The notes under the pieces: generated by a model
Seen by the model: the letters and a program-made list of their open reading frames with translations, nothing else
Database searches by the model: none
What the model was told of the DNA's origin: nothing
Origin: Sepiola atlantica
Lineage: Eukaryota > Mollusca > Cephalopoda > Sepiida > Sepiolidae
Assembly: GCA_963556195.1 (NCBI GenBank)
Contig: OY744517.1
Location: 143,250,347 to 143,314,346 of the forward strand
Length of the DNA: 64,000 nucleotides
Direction of reading: 5' to 3'
Position numbers and translations under genes: made by a program
Shown here: positions 10,806 to 20,952 of the stretch, one piece after another
Numbering within the stretch: position 1 is the stretch's first letter
Layout of the letters: each line of letters starts with the position of its first letter

Positions 10806-10880
10806 AAGGAGAAGAAGAAGAAGAAGAAGAAGAACAGGAATTAGAGGAGGAGGAGGAGGGGGAGAAGGAGGAAGAAGATG
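10806..10880 (+). repeat. (GAA)n/(GGA)n purine tract
   Basis: GAAGAAGAA.. grading into GAGGAGGAGG... It lies about 120 bp downstream of the LINE remnant. Confidence 0.92.
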
Positions 10881-11243
10881 AACGAAAACCAAATAATTGA
10901 CGCATCACTTAATAAGTCTTGGGCCTTACGTATAGATAGCGCTACTAATAAAAATGCATATGATTATATAAAGTACTAGCCTTCAAATGTCAAAATTTCA
11001 GCACTATCGGATTATTAGTTTACAAACTACAGCTACTTATGTGAAAATACTGTTTAAAATTTTCAAAACAATAGAAAAATATAAATTTAGTGTGTTAATA
11101 AATAATTGCTTCAAAAAAATTAATGCCTTGGTAAGTGTTATGTTGACTCCGAGAGGTCGTCTGCAGACAACGAATGATGTTGGGTGCTCAGAACTCGGAC
11201 CAAATTCGGAAAACATAAAAAAGTCTACAAACTCTTTGCGATC

Positions 11244-11245
<2 letters not shown>

Positions 11246-11316
<71 letters not shown>

Positions 11317-11374
11317 TATATATATGCATATATATATATATATATATATGCATATATGCATATATATATATATA

Positions 11375-11408
<34 letters not shown>

Positions 11409-11523
11409 TATATATATATATATGCATATATATATATATATATATGCATATATATATACATATATATATATACATATATACACACACATATATATATATA
11501 TACATACATACACACACACACAC

Positions 11524-11580
<57 letters not shown>
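11246..11580. repeat. Compound TA microsatellite with ATGCAT interruptions
   Basis: About 335 bp of TA dinucleotides. The middle carries repeated TGCA interruptions (ATATGCATAT, about ten times between 11312 and 11452), then TACATA and CACACA interruptions. Every long frame across it is an artefact of IY/YI/AY repeats. This is the longest simple repeat in the window. Confidence 0.98.
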
Positions 11581-11581
<1 letters not shown>

Positions 11582-11694
11582 CCTATTAGCTATAAGCAAG
11601 GTTCCGATAACGTTCGTCGAACCTTCTAGACTGTTTACTGCCCGCTGTATTTAGGCATGAATTTAAGTTAATTTCTCCTTATCAAGCGATAATT

Positions 11695-11866
11695 TCTCAT
11701 GGCCGTGAGGATAAAGCGAACGCGTGCGGAGTCTTGGTTTACTCTGTGAACCTGGTTCGCTCCCTGTAACCGTCTGAGATTGTCACTTCCTACACTGATG
11801 AGAGCGTAAGCTTGAAACGCTGGTGTATGTCAGTATAAATAATCAAATATTTATTTGTAAATGTTA

Positions 11867-11878
<12 letters not shown>
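11695..11878 (+). mobile_element. tRNA-headed SINE with 3' hammerhead-like motif, copy 1
   Basis: The head (ATGGCCGTGAGGATAAAGCG to about 11770) resembles a type II tRNA with an A-box-like start and GGTTCGCTCC as a B-box-like sequence. A body of about 25 bp follows, then CTTCCTACACTGATGA with a hairpin and GAAAC, then AT-rich DNA leading into GT/TA repeats. The copy at 53066-53212 has the same order of parts (TATGGCCGAGGAGTTAATGC head, CTTCCTGCACTGAAGA, TGAAAC, then TA). Two diverged copies sharing head, junction and 3' motif support a real family. It encodes no protein. Confidence 0.65.
11786..11835 (+). ncRNA. Hammerhead ribozyme-like motif in SINE copy 1
   Basis: CTGATGA at 11795-11801 is followed by hairpin GAGC-GTAA-GCTT (stem II, G-U closing), then GAAA at 11813-11816, C, a short loop and GTA at 11825-11827. 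GTA is an allowed but weaker cleavage triplet. Only about 3 bp of stem I (ACA with TGT) flank the core directly. Core residues match the hammerhead consensus CUGANGA/GAAA. Cleavage activity is inferred. Confidence 0.5.

Positions 11879-11913
<35 letters not shown>
11866..11913. repeat. (GT)n-(TA)n microsatellite
   Basis: A short GT run grades into a TA tract at the 3' side of SINE copy 1. Confidence 0.96.
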
Positions 11914-11916
<3 letters not shown>

Positions 11917-11999
11917 AAATAAGCGACTATATCCTATTTTTATTTATTTAAATGTAAAGTATTCCATCTGACTGTCTAATTGTCATCGAGACAAATATG

Positions 12000-12345
12000 T
12001 CTGTCGTTATGTCTATTTATAGAATTTATTCCGTTTCAACCTACGCAACACACACTCTTTGCCTTATAAATTTCATCAGAAACCCCTTTTATATTTTCTT
12101 AGAACTAAAACAATTCATTCTTTTAGTTATCTCTTCTATTTTTCCCACCAACTTAGTCTAGACTAAGTTAAATAAATTATCGCCTTTTCTTCGCTTTATC
12201 CTCTTCTTTTGTTTTATGTGTTTCCTTCTAATCACAGTCGCCTTGATAAAAAACAAAAAATAGTTTTAAAAAAATAATTTCTTGACTCGGCCGAATAACG
12301 GCTTCTGTTTTTATTCTTTTCCCTCCCGATCCGTTCAGATCTTAA
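12000..12345 (+). repeat. Dispersed repeat, copy 1 of 2
   Basis: Colinear with 16850-17155. Shared blocks are GTCTATTTATAGAA, TTTCAT..AGAAACCCC, CTTCTAATC..GTCGC and GACTCGGCCGAA, followed by CCCTCC and a CCGTTC. It includes the palindrome AGTCTAGACT at about 12155. Family unknown, non-coding. Confidence 0.65.
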
Positions 12346-12429
12346 AACAGAAATAAATATTCAGCAAAAAAAAAGAAGAGAAATGTCGGTGAACGAAGTA
12401 TAGCACTGATTTAGTTCTATAACCGCTTG

Positions 12430-12520
12430 CATACGAAGCCGAGTGGTTTAAAGTGCATCCTCGAAATTAGGTTCGTCCTTTCATGGCACAGGTTCAAATC
12501 CTGTTGAAACTTTTGCATTT
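12430..12520 (+). pseudogene. tRNA-Ser-like pseudogene or SINE head
   Basis: GCCGAGTGGTTTAA, then TCCTCGAAATTAGG and ACAGGTTCAAATCCTGT resemble the D arm, anticodon arm (CGA) and T arm of a type II serine tRNA. The T stem pairs (ACAGG/CCTGT). The acceptor and D stems do not pair convincingly, so it is not an active tRNA. It is either a decayed tRNA copy or the head of a further SINE. Confidence 0.5.
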
Positions 12521-12909
12521 GCATTCGATGTTCATTGCGTATATGATATGACTCTGTAAATATAGGCGCATATATCTAACATATAAACTTATCTGGCAGA
12601 TTTTTATACCCTGACCTAAATAGCCTCTACACTGACAAATAATCTTTGCTTTTGACTGGCCAATTTTTATTTGTTACAGTCGTACCATGTTATAAGCAAT
12701 ACTATACCGTACTTTTCTATAATTTGTTTGTTAGTCCGTCCGAGACAACTGATGATATGAAACATTTTTTCTAATCATCACCAAAACATCAACACCAGAC
12801 AAGAGAATACATCCACTGTAACAGCTAGATCTCAACAGAAATGTTTACCGTATCTAATTATAAAGAATTTTATTCCGTTTAGAAAAGTATATCGCATATC
12901 ATTATCATC

Positions 12910-12913
<4 letters not shown>

Positions 12914-12966
<53 letters not shown>
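12914..12966. repeat. (TA)n microsatellite
   Basis: Uninterrupted TA tract. The preceding 12550-12912 holds nothing recognised. Confidence 0.97.
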
Positions 12967-12970
<4 letters not shown>

Positions 12971-13085
12971 AATAATGTTGAACACACTGCCGTTATTATG
13001 TATCAGGATTTGTTTTTATGATTTATATTACAAAAGAGGAAAAAAGAAACAGGAGAAGGGGAAACAAAGATGAATCACTTCGTAA
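12967..13085 (+). repeat. Dispersed repeat flanking a TA tract (inverted copy at 44988-45105)
   Basis: Blocks CACACTGCCGTTATTATG, a TTACAAAAGAGG-like block and GGGGAAACAAAGATGAATCA here match, inverted, GATTCATCTTTGTTCCCC to ATAATGGCAGTGTGT at 44995-45090. Both copies abut a (TA)n tract at the same end, so the TA tract seems to belong to the element. Confidence 0.65.
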
Positions 13086-13329
13086 ACCTTCCTTCTTTCT
13101 CTATGAAGATTTTTTTCTCCTTTTCCAAACGAGTATTGAGAAAATAAAAAAGGTAAAAAAATAAAATAAAATTACCGAGACGTCTTTCAGTCGACACTCT
13201 TCAAGGTAATCGTCGACTATGAAGGGGAATCACGATTAAAAACGTGGTCAAAAGACCATAAATAATTATCGAGTGTATTAAAAAAAATTATATAAAAGAA
13301 AAATGGGAAGAGACATTCTTAACGTACAC

Positions 13330-13790
13330 CCATTTGTTCTAAGTTATGGGTGTACTCTTTTTGTTTGTACAGAGACGATTGTCGTAAATTGATAGCAACC
13401 GCTTCGAGAATTTTTAAATGCGATTTCGAACGAGCTCTGTGCATACTAAAGAATACCTCATCCGAGTACCCTCCAGTGCAAACTTGGCACTGTTATAAAT
13501 GTTCACCAATGGCCGACTCGTGAGCTTGTGAACGCCCGGATGTCGGCAACTGCCTGTGTCTAAGTATCGAAGGGGGGGATATGTTGGGAAATTCTTACCT
13601 CTAAGCGGTGGATGGTACGCCCCACGTAGTCAGCCTCGCACTGACCGTGAAAGCGATAAACGACCATGATATATTGAATGGTGGGGATACCATCCTTCCG
13701 AAAAGAGGGGAAGTCGCTTTTAGTCCTATAAACTGCTCGAACTTTAGTTGCAAAAAGTTCGAACGGCCATTGGTGAACATTTATTACAGT
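13330..13790 (-). pseudogene. Penelope-like element, GIY-YIG endonuclease region
   Basis: On the minus strand a VYRFHGQCEADYVGRT motif with RLEVRISQHIP (13770-13560) matches the GIY-YIG nuclease of Penelope-like retroelements. Further on, in another frame, SAIGEHL (about 13515) and a C-terminal HLKILEAVAINLRQSSL stretch with KQKEYT (13410-13340) match the typical end of these proteins. Frameshifts and a stop after SAIGEHL show decay. Penelope-like proteins use the nuclease to prime reverse transcription; the polymerase part is missing. The 5' end is fused to a LINE fragment (13795-13991). Confidence 0.72.
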
Positions 13791-13794
13791 GCCA

Positions 13795-13991
13795 ACGCAC
13801 TGGAGGGTACTGCGGCGATGAGACAGGGGTTTGAGCTTGTTTGAGAGTACAGGACCTATTTGATTAGAGACTCTTTTTTGGATCCTGTCTAAGAGGAGGA
13901 GACTAGTGGTAAATGCACCAGCCCAGATGTGGCAACAATACTCCACGCATGGGTGAATGGTTGTTTTGTAGATATGACTGTATGTATTCAT
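13795..13991 (-). pseudogene. LINE ORF2 C-terminal remnant fused in frame to Penelope-like sequence
   Basis: IHPCVEYCCHIWAGA, LLLLDRIQKRVSNQIG and PLSHRRS are the same C-terminal LINE motifs as at 10140 and 32223. The frame runs without a stop into the Penelope-type endonuclease part to 13560, making a 143-residue chimeric frame. The join lies at about 13795 next to a 50-bp segment that is an inverted copy of 13468-13516. Confidence 0.7.
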
Positions 13992-14328
13992 AAGTTGTTA
14001 ATAGAAGATCTCCTATTATTCTGTGAATTTCTGAGATTTTCTGATGACATCGTTTGTTTAGGTTATGCTTTTGTTAATGCTATAATTATATTTTTCCTCG
14101 GCGATTATAGCTCTTTATATTGGCAGCAACAATTGAGCATAGAAAAAGCCATAATCAACGATAAACTATCACTTCTAATCAAAGAATCTGCATAACGTAC
14201 CCCACCTGGTGTCACCGCCCACGCAATAATTCATTATGTCACCATGACAAGATTCCAAAAGGAACCATCACCAGGAAAAAAAAACAATAATACGCTGGCA
14301 TTTCCCATATTGTCGCTAAAAGTAGAAG
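13992..14328. other. Unassigned DNA
   Basis: Nothing recognised. The 13929-14195 frame overlaps the antisense of the LINE remnant at its start. Confidence 0.45.
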
Positions 14329-14555
14329 TTGACGATTGCTAAGTGGTTAACGACACAGACTGATACCCTGGGTGTGCCAAGTTCAAATCCAGCTCGTTCC
14401 ACAGAAATGATTTCACTTAGGATGTTGGCAACCTTCAAGTTGGATCTTCTGTAAGTGCTCGATGTATTTCTAGAAATAATTCTAACAAGAAATATATAGG
14501 GGAAACCAATGCTAACAATAGAATCATTTGATTCATACGAAATGAATGAATGAAA
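14329..14555 (+). mobile_element. tRNA-derived SINE, family 1, copy 1
   Basis: The A-box-like GCTAAGTGGTTAACGACAC and B-box-like AGTTCAAATCC form a tRNA-like head. The body has TCGTTCCACAGAAA, CTTAGGATGTTGGCAACC, TTTCTAGAAAT, CAATGCTAACAA and ATTCATACGAAATG, and ends in short ATGA repeats. Copies lie at 27884, 29420 (-) and 30026 (partial). Such repeats move with LINE machinery and encode no protein. Confidence 0.85.
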
Positions 14556-14940
14556 TGTCATTTGAGGAATATCGGCCGTCTCCTCCGTAGAGCGCTGGAA
14601 AATCAAGCAAGTTCATTTTCACCGTAGCTGGTCGTTTTCGTTTCAGGAAAGAATGCCATTATTGAGACCATGGCCTCCGTAAACATTTCACAAAAATGCT
14701 CTTTCTGACGCCAAGACACAAAGTATCTTTTACTGGTGAAACACGGGTGACACTTGATCAACCTTACAGCTGGTAAAATGGATGAGTGTATTTAGAGAAT
14801 TAAAAACACTATCGTTTGAGGCGCCCACAACTGATATAGACACCATATTAAAGTAATCGAAGAAATAAAAGTTACATATGCCACTTATTACACTCGCTTT
14901 AAAGATTAGTTGGCACTACCGCATTCTGCTACCACCCCTG
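14556..14940. other. Unassigned DNA
   Basis: No gene or repeat recognised. Confidence 0.45.
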
Positions 14941-14949
14941 TTTGATACC

Positions 14950-14980
14950 TGATGAGTGGTATCCCGTGTGCTATCACACG

Positions 14981-14982
<2 letters not shown>
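14950..14982 (+). ncRNA. Strongly degenerate hammerhead-like motif
   Basis: CCTGATGAGTGGTATCCC keeps the CTGATGA half of the core, but GAAAC is replaced by GTGTG. A (TA)n tract follows directly, as with the better copies. Probably a decayed relic. Confidence 0.25.

Positions 14983-15045
<63 letters not shown>
14982..15045. repeat. (TA)n microsatellite
   Basis: Uninterrupted TA tract. Confidence 0.97.
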
Positions 15046-15046
<1 letters not shown>

Positions 15047-15379
15047 CAATTATATTTTTAAATTTAATATTTCAGGCCCTTTATGAAAACTTTCTTTTAT
15101 AAAAATTCATTGTTACTGCAACGTTTATGAAACACTAGACATTTTGAACGTTATACAACGCTCATTCGGAATATTCTGAGATAACGCTTCTGTGTCGCGA
15201 CGTGTATGTCGGCTCTACGTGAAATTTGACGCTTGAACGGCTAAGAGCATTTATCTTTGTGTTAACGTTTTATTTGTTTTCGATGTACGTTCGTTTAGTG
15301 TGTTCTCACTGCCGTTAGTAATAAATTATTTTGAATTAGTACTAAAACGTAAGGGCGGTCTGAGCATTTTATTAATACA

Positions 15380-15425
15380 TATCTGAAGATCGGGTGTTCC
15401 GTGAAACTGCTATGAAGTGTTAAGA
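15380..15425 (+). ncRNA. Hammerhead-like core, weak flanking stems
   Basis: CTGAAGA (15383-15389), hairpin CGG-GTGTT-CCG and GAAAC (15402-15406) keep the core. A convincing stem I and cleavage triplet are not visible (GTGTT follows). Confidence 0.35.
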
Positions 15426-15469
15426 TAAGCAAATTTTATTATTTATATCGAGTGTACATATCTGTCAAA

Positions 15470-15860
15470 AATTTGCTTTCCCAGTGTTCGTGCTGATATT
15501 AATATTCGTATATATTAACGTCTAAATCGGTGAAGTTAAAAAAGAAATAATAAATATATCGTCTCAAACTGGTAACTTTAAAAAGGAATACAAAGCAAAA
15601 ACCGTATAAATCGGTATAGAAAGAAGAAAGGGGAAAAGAAAGAAAGCGTTTTATTATGGAAATAGAACGAACAATTTCTTTCGGTAGTCATTTAAAACGA
15701 TGGTAGTGTTTGCCTTGCTATTTAGTTTCTGCTTTCCCCTAAACACTTGAACTAGTTTCGTCCGACATTTTCTTCTCGCCAACTTTTATACGACTGGGCG
15801 AATATATATTTATTTATATAGTAAGAAATACACGTTGGTCTTTATTATAGCGGTTGATTG
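15470..15860 (+). repeat. Dispersed repeat, copy 1 (copy 2 at 45175-45625)
   Basis: Colinear blocks with copy 2 are AGTGTTCG, ATCGGTGAAGTTAAAAA, CGTCTCAAACTGG, TTGCTATTT..TTTC..TTTC and TCTTTATTATAG. Copy 2 carries a long TA tract where copy 1 has only TATATATTTATT, so the TA tract has expanded in one copy. Related GAGACGTTTT blocks occur near 38240-38310. Family unknown. Confidence 0.7.
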
Positions 15861-15897
15861 TTACGTATAGATAGTATACACATATATATAGTATACA

Positions 15898-15968
15898 GAG
15901 AAAGAGAAAGAGAGAGAGAGTAGAAGAGTGAAAGAGTGAACGAGAGAGAGAGAGAGGGGGGAGAGAGA

Positions 15969-15971
<3 letters not shown>
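15898..15971. repeat. (GA)n microsatellite
   Basis: GA-rich tract with G-run interruptions. Confidence 0.95.
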
Positions 15972-16034
<63 letters not shown>

Positions 16035-16036
16035 GT
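15972..16036 (+). repeat. (GTA)n trinucleotide repeat
   Basis: About 21 GTA units. The tyrosine-repeat frame on the minus strand is an artefact of it. Confidence 0.97.
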
Positions 16037-16039
16037 AGT

Positions 16040-16705
16040 GAAGTTGATTTGTCTGTATGTATATTTATTCATCCAATCTCATATCTCTTTCGGAATATAT
16101 ATGGGTACATTTATCCCAATATAAAGGGAACGCTTACACTTATCTGCCTATATATCTCATTTTCTTTTTCTTTCATAATCTCCTCCTTTTCGGCTTCGAC
16201 TCTCCCTCTTCGCCTTGATCATCATAATCATCATCTTCATCATCTATTCTTTTCAATCTGTCTTCTTTTTCTTCTTCTTCTTATTTTTCTTCTAATCCAA
16301 TACGTAACTATCAATGTATCTATCATAAAATATCCTGTTCTATCCATATTATATTGTTCAAATGTATCTATCAAAAGATAAACTAGATAATGTAACTGTG
16401 CTGTCTATGTAATTCTAATTATCACCGAATATAAATGCGTAATGCTAAGTTCCGGCCAAATGTGTCGTTGAACACTGTTTATGACATCCTTCTAGATGTG
16501 TCCACTTGCTTAGACATAAATACGTTTTAATCCTCTTCTTTCAACGTGGTTGTTGTATTGGCCACGGGGTCCTAAGCGTTTAAATAAAAGTTAAAATGTT
16601 GAGTTAGTTCTGAGGGTTTCGAATAGTGCGACCGGTAGAGCAATCATTCTTCACACTGATTATTCCCGGAAAAAATGATGAAACACATGTGTATCTGGAT
16701 AAAAA
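16040..16705. other. Unassigned DNA
   Basis: Pyrimidine-rich near 16150-16290, otherwise nothing recognised. The frame at 16049-16381 is low complexity (S/F/L-rich). Confidence 0.45.
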
Positions 16706-16706
16706 T

Positions 16707-16726
16707 GTAATAATATTTATCATAAT

Positions 16727-16771
<45 letters not shown>

Positions 16772-16866
16772 GTCTATTTATAGAACGCATATAATATTTA
16801 TCGTAATATTGTATCTCTCTCTCTCTATATATATATATATGTATATATATATGTCTATTTATAGAA
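16707..16866 (+). repeat. Tandem duplication, about 78-bp unit containing TA tracts
   Basis: Two units both read TAATATTTATC.TAATATTGTAT, a TA/TC tract, then TATATGTCTATTTATAGAAC. The simple-repeat part differs between the units. Confidence 0.8.
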
Positions 16867-16867
16867 C

Positions 16868-17155
16868 CCCTCTGTTTTATCTATTTGCGGCTTTTAGTTT
16901 CATTAGAAAACCCCCTTTACACTATTTGTTAGAAGTGAGCAAATCCACAATTTTATTATTTTATTATTCTCTTTTCGAGTGATCTTTGGCTAGACAAAGG
17001 TAAATAAATGCCCTCCCCATCCTCATCTTTTTTTTTTCTTCTTCTTCATCCTTCTAATCTTGTCGCAGTTACTCTTCTAAAAAAAAAATTCCTAACTCGG
17101 CCGAAGACCCAACTTTTTTTCTTGTTGCTCCCCTCCCTCCGTGCCGTTCTTTAAA
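16868..17155 (+). repeat. Dispersed repeat, copy 2 of 2
   Basis: Second copy of the 12000-12345 repeat, sharing CTTCTAATCTTGTCGC, AACTCGGCCGAAGAC and the CCCTCC..CCGTTC end. Confidence 0.65.
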
Positions 17156-17399
17156 TATACCTCGCGACTCGACCCCTTCCCCCATCCTACGTCGCCTTCT
17201 CGCACTGATGTCTGAACCAGCACAACCCCCACCCAAACGTATCCTCGGTTCCTCCAGCACCATAAGAAAACAAAAACATAAAAAGACCCTTCTTACTTCA
17301 CCATCCAATACAGTTCCACCCTCTTTCTACATCTGTTGCAATTCTATATCTGCTTGATTTCAAGCGCTGAAGCAGCCGCCCTCGTCTCCCGACCGGCGA

Positions 17400-18240
17400 A
17401 TTCAATCCCTTGATCACCACTCCTTCTACTCCCTCTCCCTCTTTTATCCCACTCACTCTCTCGCGAATGGCATCTCCTCCCCCTTCTTCTTCTTCTTCTT
17501 CTTTTTCAGCATCATCATCTTCATTCCTATTACATACATGATCTTTCTTTCTTTTCGTCTATCTTTCATCTTCTTCCTATTTATTATTCTTATCCTCCCC
17601 CTTCTTAATCATCTTTTTTTCTTTTCTCTTATCCTTTTATTCCCCCTACTCCTCCTTATTCTTCATCTTTTTCTTTTCTATTACACAAAAAAATTTTTGT
17701 GTAATATTTTCCATGTTCCTTCGCCCCCTCCTTCCTCTTCTACTCCTTTTTCTATTCTTCGTCCCCTTTCTCCTTCACCATCATCTTTTCTTTTCTCTTT
17801 TCCATCTACTCCTTCTTTCTCTCCCTTTCTCTTTCTTTATCTTTTTTTTTATTAAACACATACTCTCTTTCTCATCGTCTTCTAGTCTTCCTATTCCCTA
17901 TTTCTTGTTCCTTCTCTCCCTCATTCCCCTTCATAATATTCTTCTTTTTCTTCGTCTTCTTCTTTTCTTCCTCCTCCTATTCTTTCCATTTCCTCCTCCT
18001 CCTTCTTCTTCCTTCTTCTTCTTGTTCTTCTACATCTACTCCTACGTTTCCCCCCTTCTCCATCTTCTTCATCTTCTTCATCACACGCATAATCTCTGTC
18101 TTTCTCTTCTTCTTCAATCCTCCCTCTTCCTCCATCACTTTCCCTTTTCTTCTTTTTCTTCTTGTCTACTACGCACACACATCCTCCCACTCTCTCTCTT
18201 CTCCTCAAGTTCTTTGCCCCCTTCTATATTTCTCCTCGGT
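17400..18240 (+). repeat. Long pyrimidine tract (C/T on plus strand)
   Basis: About 840 bp composed largely of C and T on the plus strand, with only scattered purines (CTTCTTCTTC, TCCCCCTTCTT and similar). The reading frames across it are leucine/phenylalanine/serine-rich on plus and E/K/R-rich on minus, and are composition artefacts. Confidence 0.9.
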
Positions 18241-18259
18241 GTACTTTCTTAGTTTAAAC

Positions 18260-19129
18260 CCTACATTCATTGTTTATAAATTTCAAAGATTCCCAAACTC
18301 TTCACAAATGCCTACCAGTATGTCGTGAGCTATAATTCGATGATCGGTAAAAGAAAAAAACTTATATTTCAAATTGTCAACCCAAATACTTTTAAAATCG
18401 ATGTAAGAATGAAAACATGTAGTATGTAAGAACTTACTTGTACTTTTGTCAGCTTAAACAGTGAGGAATTAAACCCGGTCTATTGCTGTTCATTATAACA
18501 CGCACTGCCGCTGCAAAGAAGCGGCGCTCTGACACTTATCATACTGTGTGCCCTTCAGCTGAACTTGTCCTCGATCACAAACTTACACCGTTGGTGAAAA
18601 TGCTGTCAGTTATGTTTCATCATGTCAGCTAAATATCCACAGGCACAGAGCATAGATCCGACTAAGAGAACCACCGATTTCCGGTTTGAGGTTTCTAGGA
18701 TTTCGGGTCGATGATTACTGCTCGCTGCGAGTTGGCTCCAGATATGCCGGCCACAGCCACGGCCACCAGTAGACACCTAAGTAGAAGGTGGTGATTTCAA
18801 TGAACACACGCCTGTTTATACTTGCTTTTACAACCGTTTCGATTCAGGAAATTTCAAGTGTTAGTAGGGCACATGTGGAAAATGTCTTTGTTTGTTGAGG
18901 TGATTGATTTGCACGTGCCACAAGGAACCATTTTGTAAGACAGGCGTAGTTAAGCTCGGTGTTAGGCCCCTGCAATGCTAAATCTAGACACTAGTATTTT
19001 TTTTACTAATGACTCACCACTTATCAAGGATAAAATACACGCAAGGATAAGGATTAATATGATGGATGGATTGTAAGTTAAATGATGAAGAATATTAGGA
19101 GAAGATTGGCAATGATGAAAGGAAATGAG
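18260..19129. other. Unassigned DNA
   Basis: Near 18460-18530, read on the minus strand, GCCGCTTCTTTGCAGCGGC is a small hairpin and GGTTTAATTCC resembles a B box. Not enough for a tRNA or SINE call. No gene recognised. Confidence 0.4.
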
Positions 19130-19454
19130 ACAAGTTGATTACTTCTGAGGACCGTTTACGACAAGTATTCGTTGACATTAGATTTTAAGAGGACCATGTT
19201 GTAGTCTACAGGCAATTAGTCCCGTGGCACTATGTTCTACAGATGGAAAGTTAATGGAAAGAAACTCTGTTTATGGAAGTTTCGTTTAATATTAGGCATA
19301 CGGAGGAAGAAAGTTTACAGTTGTGGTATAAATGACGAATTTTTGCCATGAATATATTACAGGGAGGGAACAGAGATCGAAGCTCAATCGAGCACCTTTC
19401 ATGGAAATAATGCGCCAAGGGGATGTACAGATACTTGGCTTTTCTTTCGGCCAT
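19130..19454 (-). pseudogene. LINE 3' end fragment (CR1/Jockey-like family)
   Basis: The minus-strand frame keeps HYFHERCSIELRSLFPPC, equivalent to YFHGRCSDEL..LVPP in the better copies. The 3' non-coding part (19138-19320) is colinear with 25230-25400 and 54425-54560. A 5'-truncated dead copy. Confidence 0.6.
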
Positions 19455-20395
19455 ACTCTGTTTAATAAAAGTTTATGAAAAGTTAGAGCGATGTAATTTT
19501 GTGATTATTGTTATAATATATTTAGAACTTAGTGTACTTTAGTGTTTCGGCCAGTAATTGTTGAGCAAACACATCTCTTTTATTCTCGTCACACAACATT
19601 CTTGTGTGCATGCGCATCTCCGACGAATCTAAATTCCAAGGAAATGTTTCAAGATGTTTTAGATGAGGATTGATACTTTGTATTATTTGAATTATTTAGA
19701 CTAGCATTCTCATCTTATAGGTTATTCTTACAACGCCCACATAGATACGTGGCGCAACGGATAAAAGCGTTAAGTGCAATCAGTTATATTGCTACCTCAT
19801 AGTTTAAAAGTGTTTGGTGGGCATATAAACAGACCGACATATAAACAGACATGTGTCTCTCAGTATAGACGCGTAGGCCCGATCAGCGACGTTAGACCGT
19901 GGCCACTACTCAATGTGTGACTATTTGGCAAGATTAGATGCTGCATGTAATACAATCTCCTTAATTTCAAATTAATCTAAACATCAGTAAGGTGCAAAAA
20001 ACATGTCAGATTTCGGTATGTAATGACTCAATGACGGTTGACACGCCGGAAAAAAAACATCACCAAATAAATTCAGTCTAGACTAGCTTAACATGTTACA
20101 ATTTTCACGTATTAATTCAAGTATTTAGAAAGATTGTACCATAATTACATTTTATATAATAAAAGCAAATGCGAAGAGCGCAAGCACTGTTTGAGAATTA
20201 GGTATGTTTTAATATTTGGCAAAGGTACACTTTAGGTACGCTGGAATTAATATTATAGAATACTTTTTTTCCATATACGGAAGTGAAAAAATAAAGAAAA
20301 TAAAAGAATACAACTAAAATATGACTTTTACAAGACGACAGGTCCTGTAAAATAAACGCTCCATTGAGTTTTATTTAAAAATTAAAACATTTATA
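19455..20395. other. Unassigned AT-rich DNA
   Basis: No gene recognised. A TTATAGGTTATTCTTACAACG string near 19716 loosely resembles the fold-back arm at 47372. Confidence 0.4.
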
Positions 20396-20952
20396 TATAT
20401 AAAACTCAATCTGTGTGTGTGATATTTGTGTGTAGCCTATAGAAAGAAGATAACAGAATCTACATACAATCTAAAGTGTATTCTTATATAAAATTTACCG
20501 GGGAAGACAATGGAAGTGTTCCGGAATCTCTAAGTGACCCCTAAGAGTGCTATTAGGGCATAACCCTCTTTACACTTCAAGTTTATCCAATTTCTTATAG
20601 AATTTATATCATATGTATGAACCTATCCGAGGAAGGCAATGGAAGCGGTCCCGAATCTTTACGTTACCTCCTATCTACCGAATATTTACTTGCCCTCTCT
20701 AAGTGATCGATGGGAACATCACCCCCTTAAAAGATCAAATATGTATCTATGATTTTAGTAAAATTTAAACCATATGTATAAGGCGCTAATTTAGAGAGAT
20801 TTTAACGTTTCAGCTTCTCCCGGCTATATTAGGGGGCGAAACGGGGGGGGGGTAGTAAAAGCAAATAAAGTTGCATCGTGTTATGAGCATACTAAAAAGT
20901 TCATAGTAGTGATCCTTATTCAATCCAGGGCAACGTTGGGTGTTCCTGCTGA
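20396..20952 (+). mobile_element. Non-autonomous Helitron-like element
   Basis: The 3' end has a hairpin-like CCAGGGCAACGTTGGG, then TGTTCCTGCTGA followed by T, matching the hairpin plus CTRR|T rule. The left side has CTCAATCTGTGTGTGTG, similar to other Helitron starts, but the exact 5' TC terminus is uncertain. An internal block (GAAG.CAATGGAAG, then CGGAATCT or CGAATCT) occurs twice, near 20495 and 20630. No Rep/helicase is coded. Confidence 0.55.

Noticed and set aside
10987..11654. Long frames of 105-200 codons on both strands
   Set aside because: They are translations of the TA/ATGCAT tract (IY, YI, AY repeats) and occur in almost every frame.
12430..12520. Functional tRNA-Ser(CGA) gene
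   Set aside because: Acceptor and D stems do not pair, so called a pseudogene or SINE head.
15845..16072. Poly-tyrosine/serine frame
   Set aside because: Artefact of the (GTA)n and (GA)n repeats.
17538..18252. Leucine/phenylalanine-rich 105- and 179-codon frames resembling membrane proteins
   Set aside because: Hydrophobicity follows directly from the C/T-only composition; no start context, domain or exon signal.
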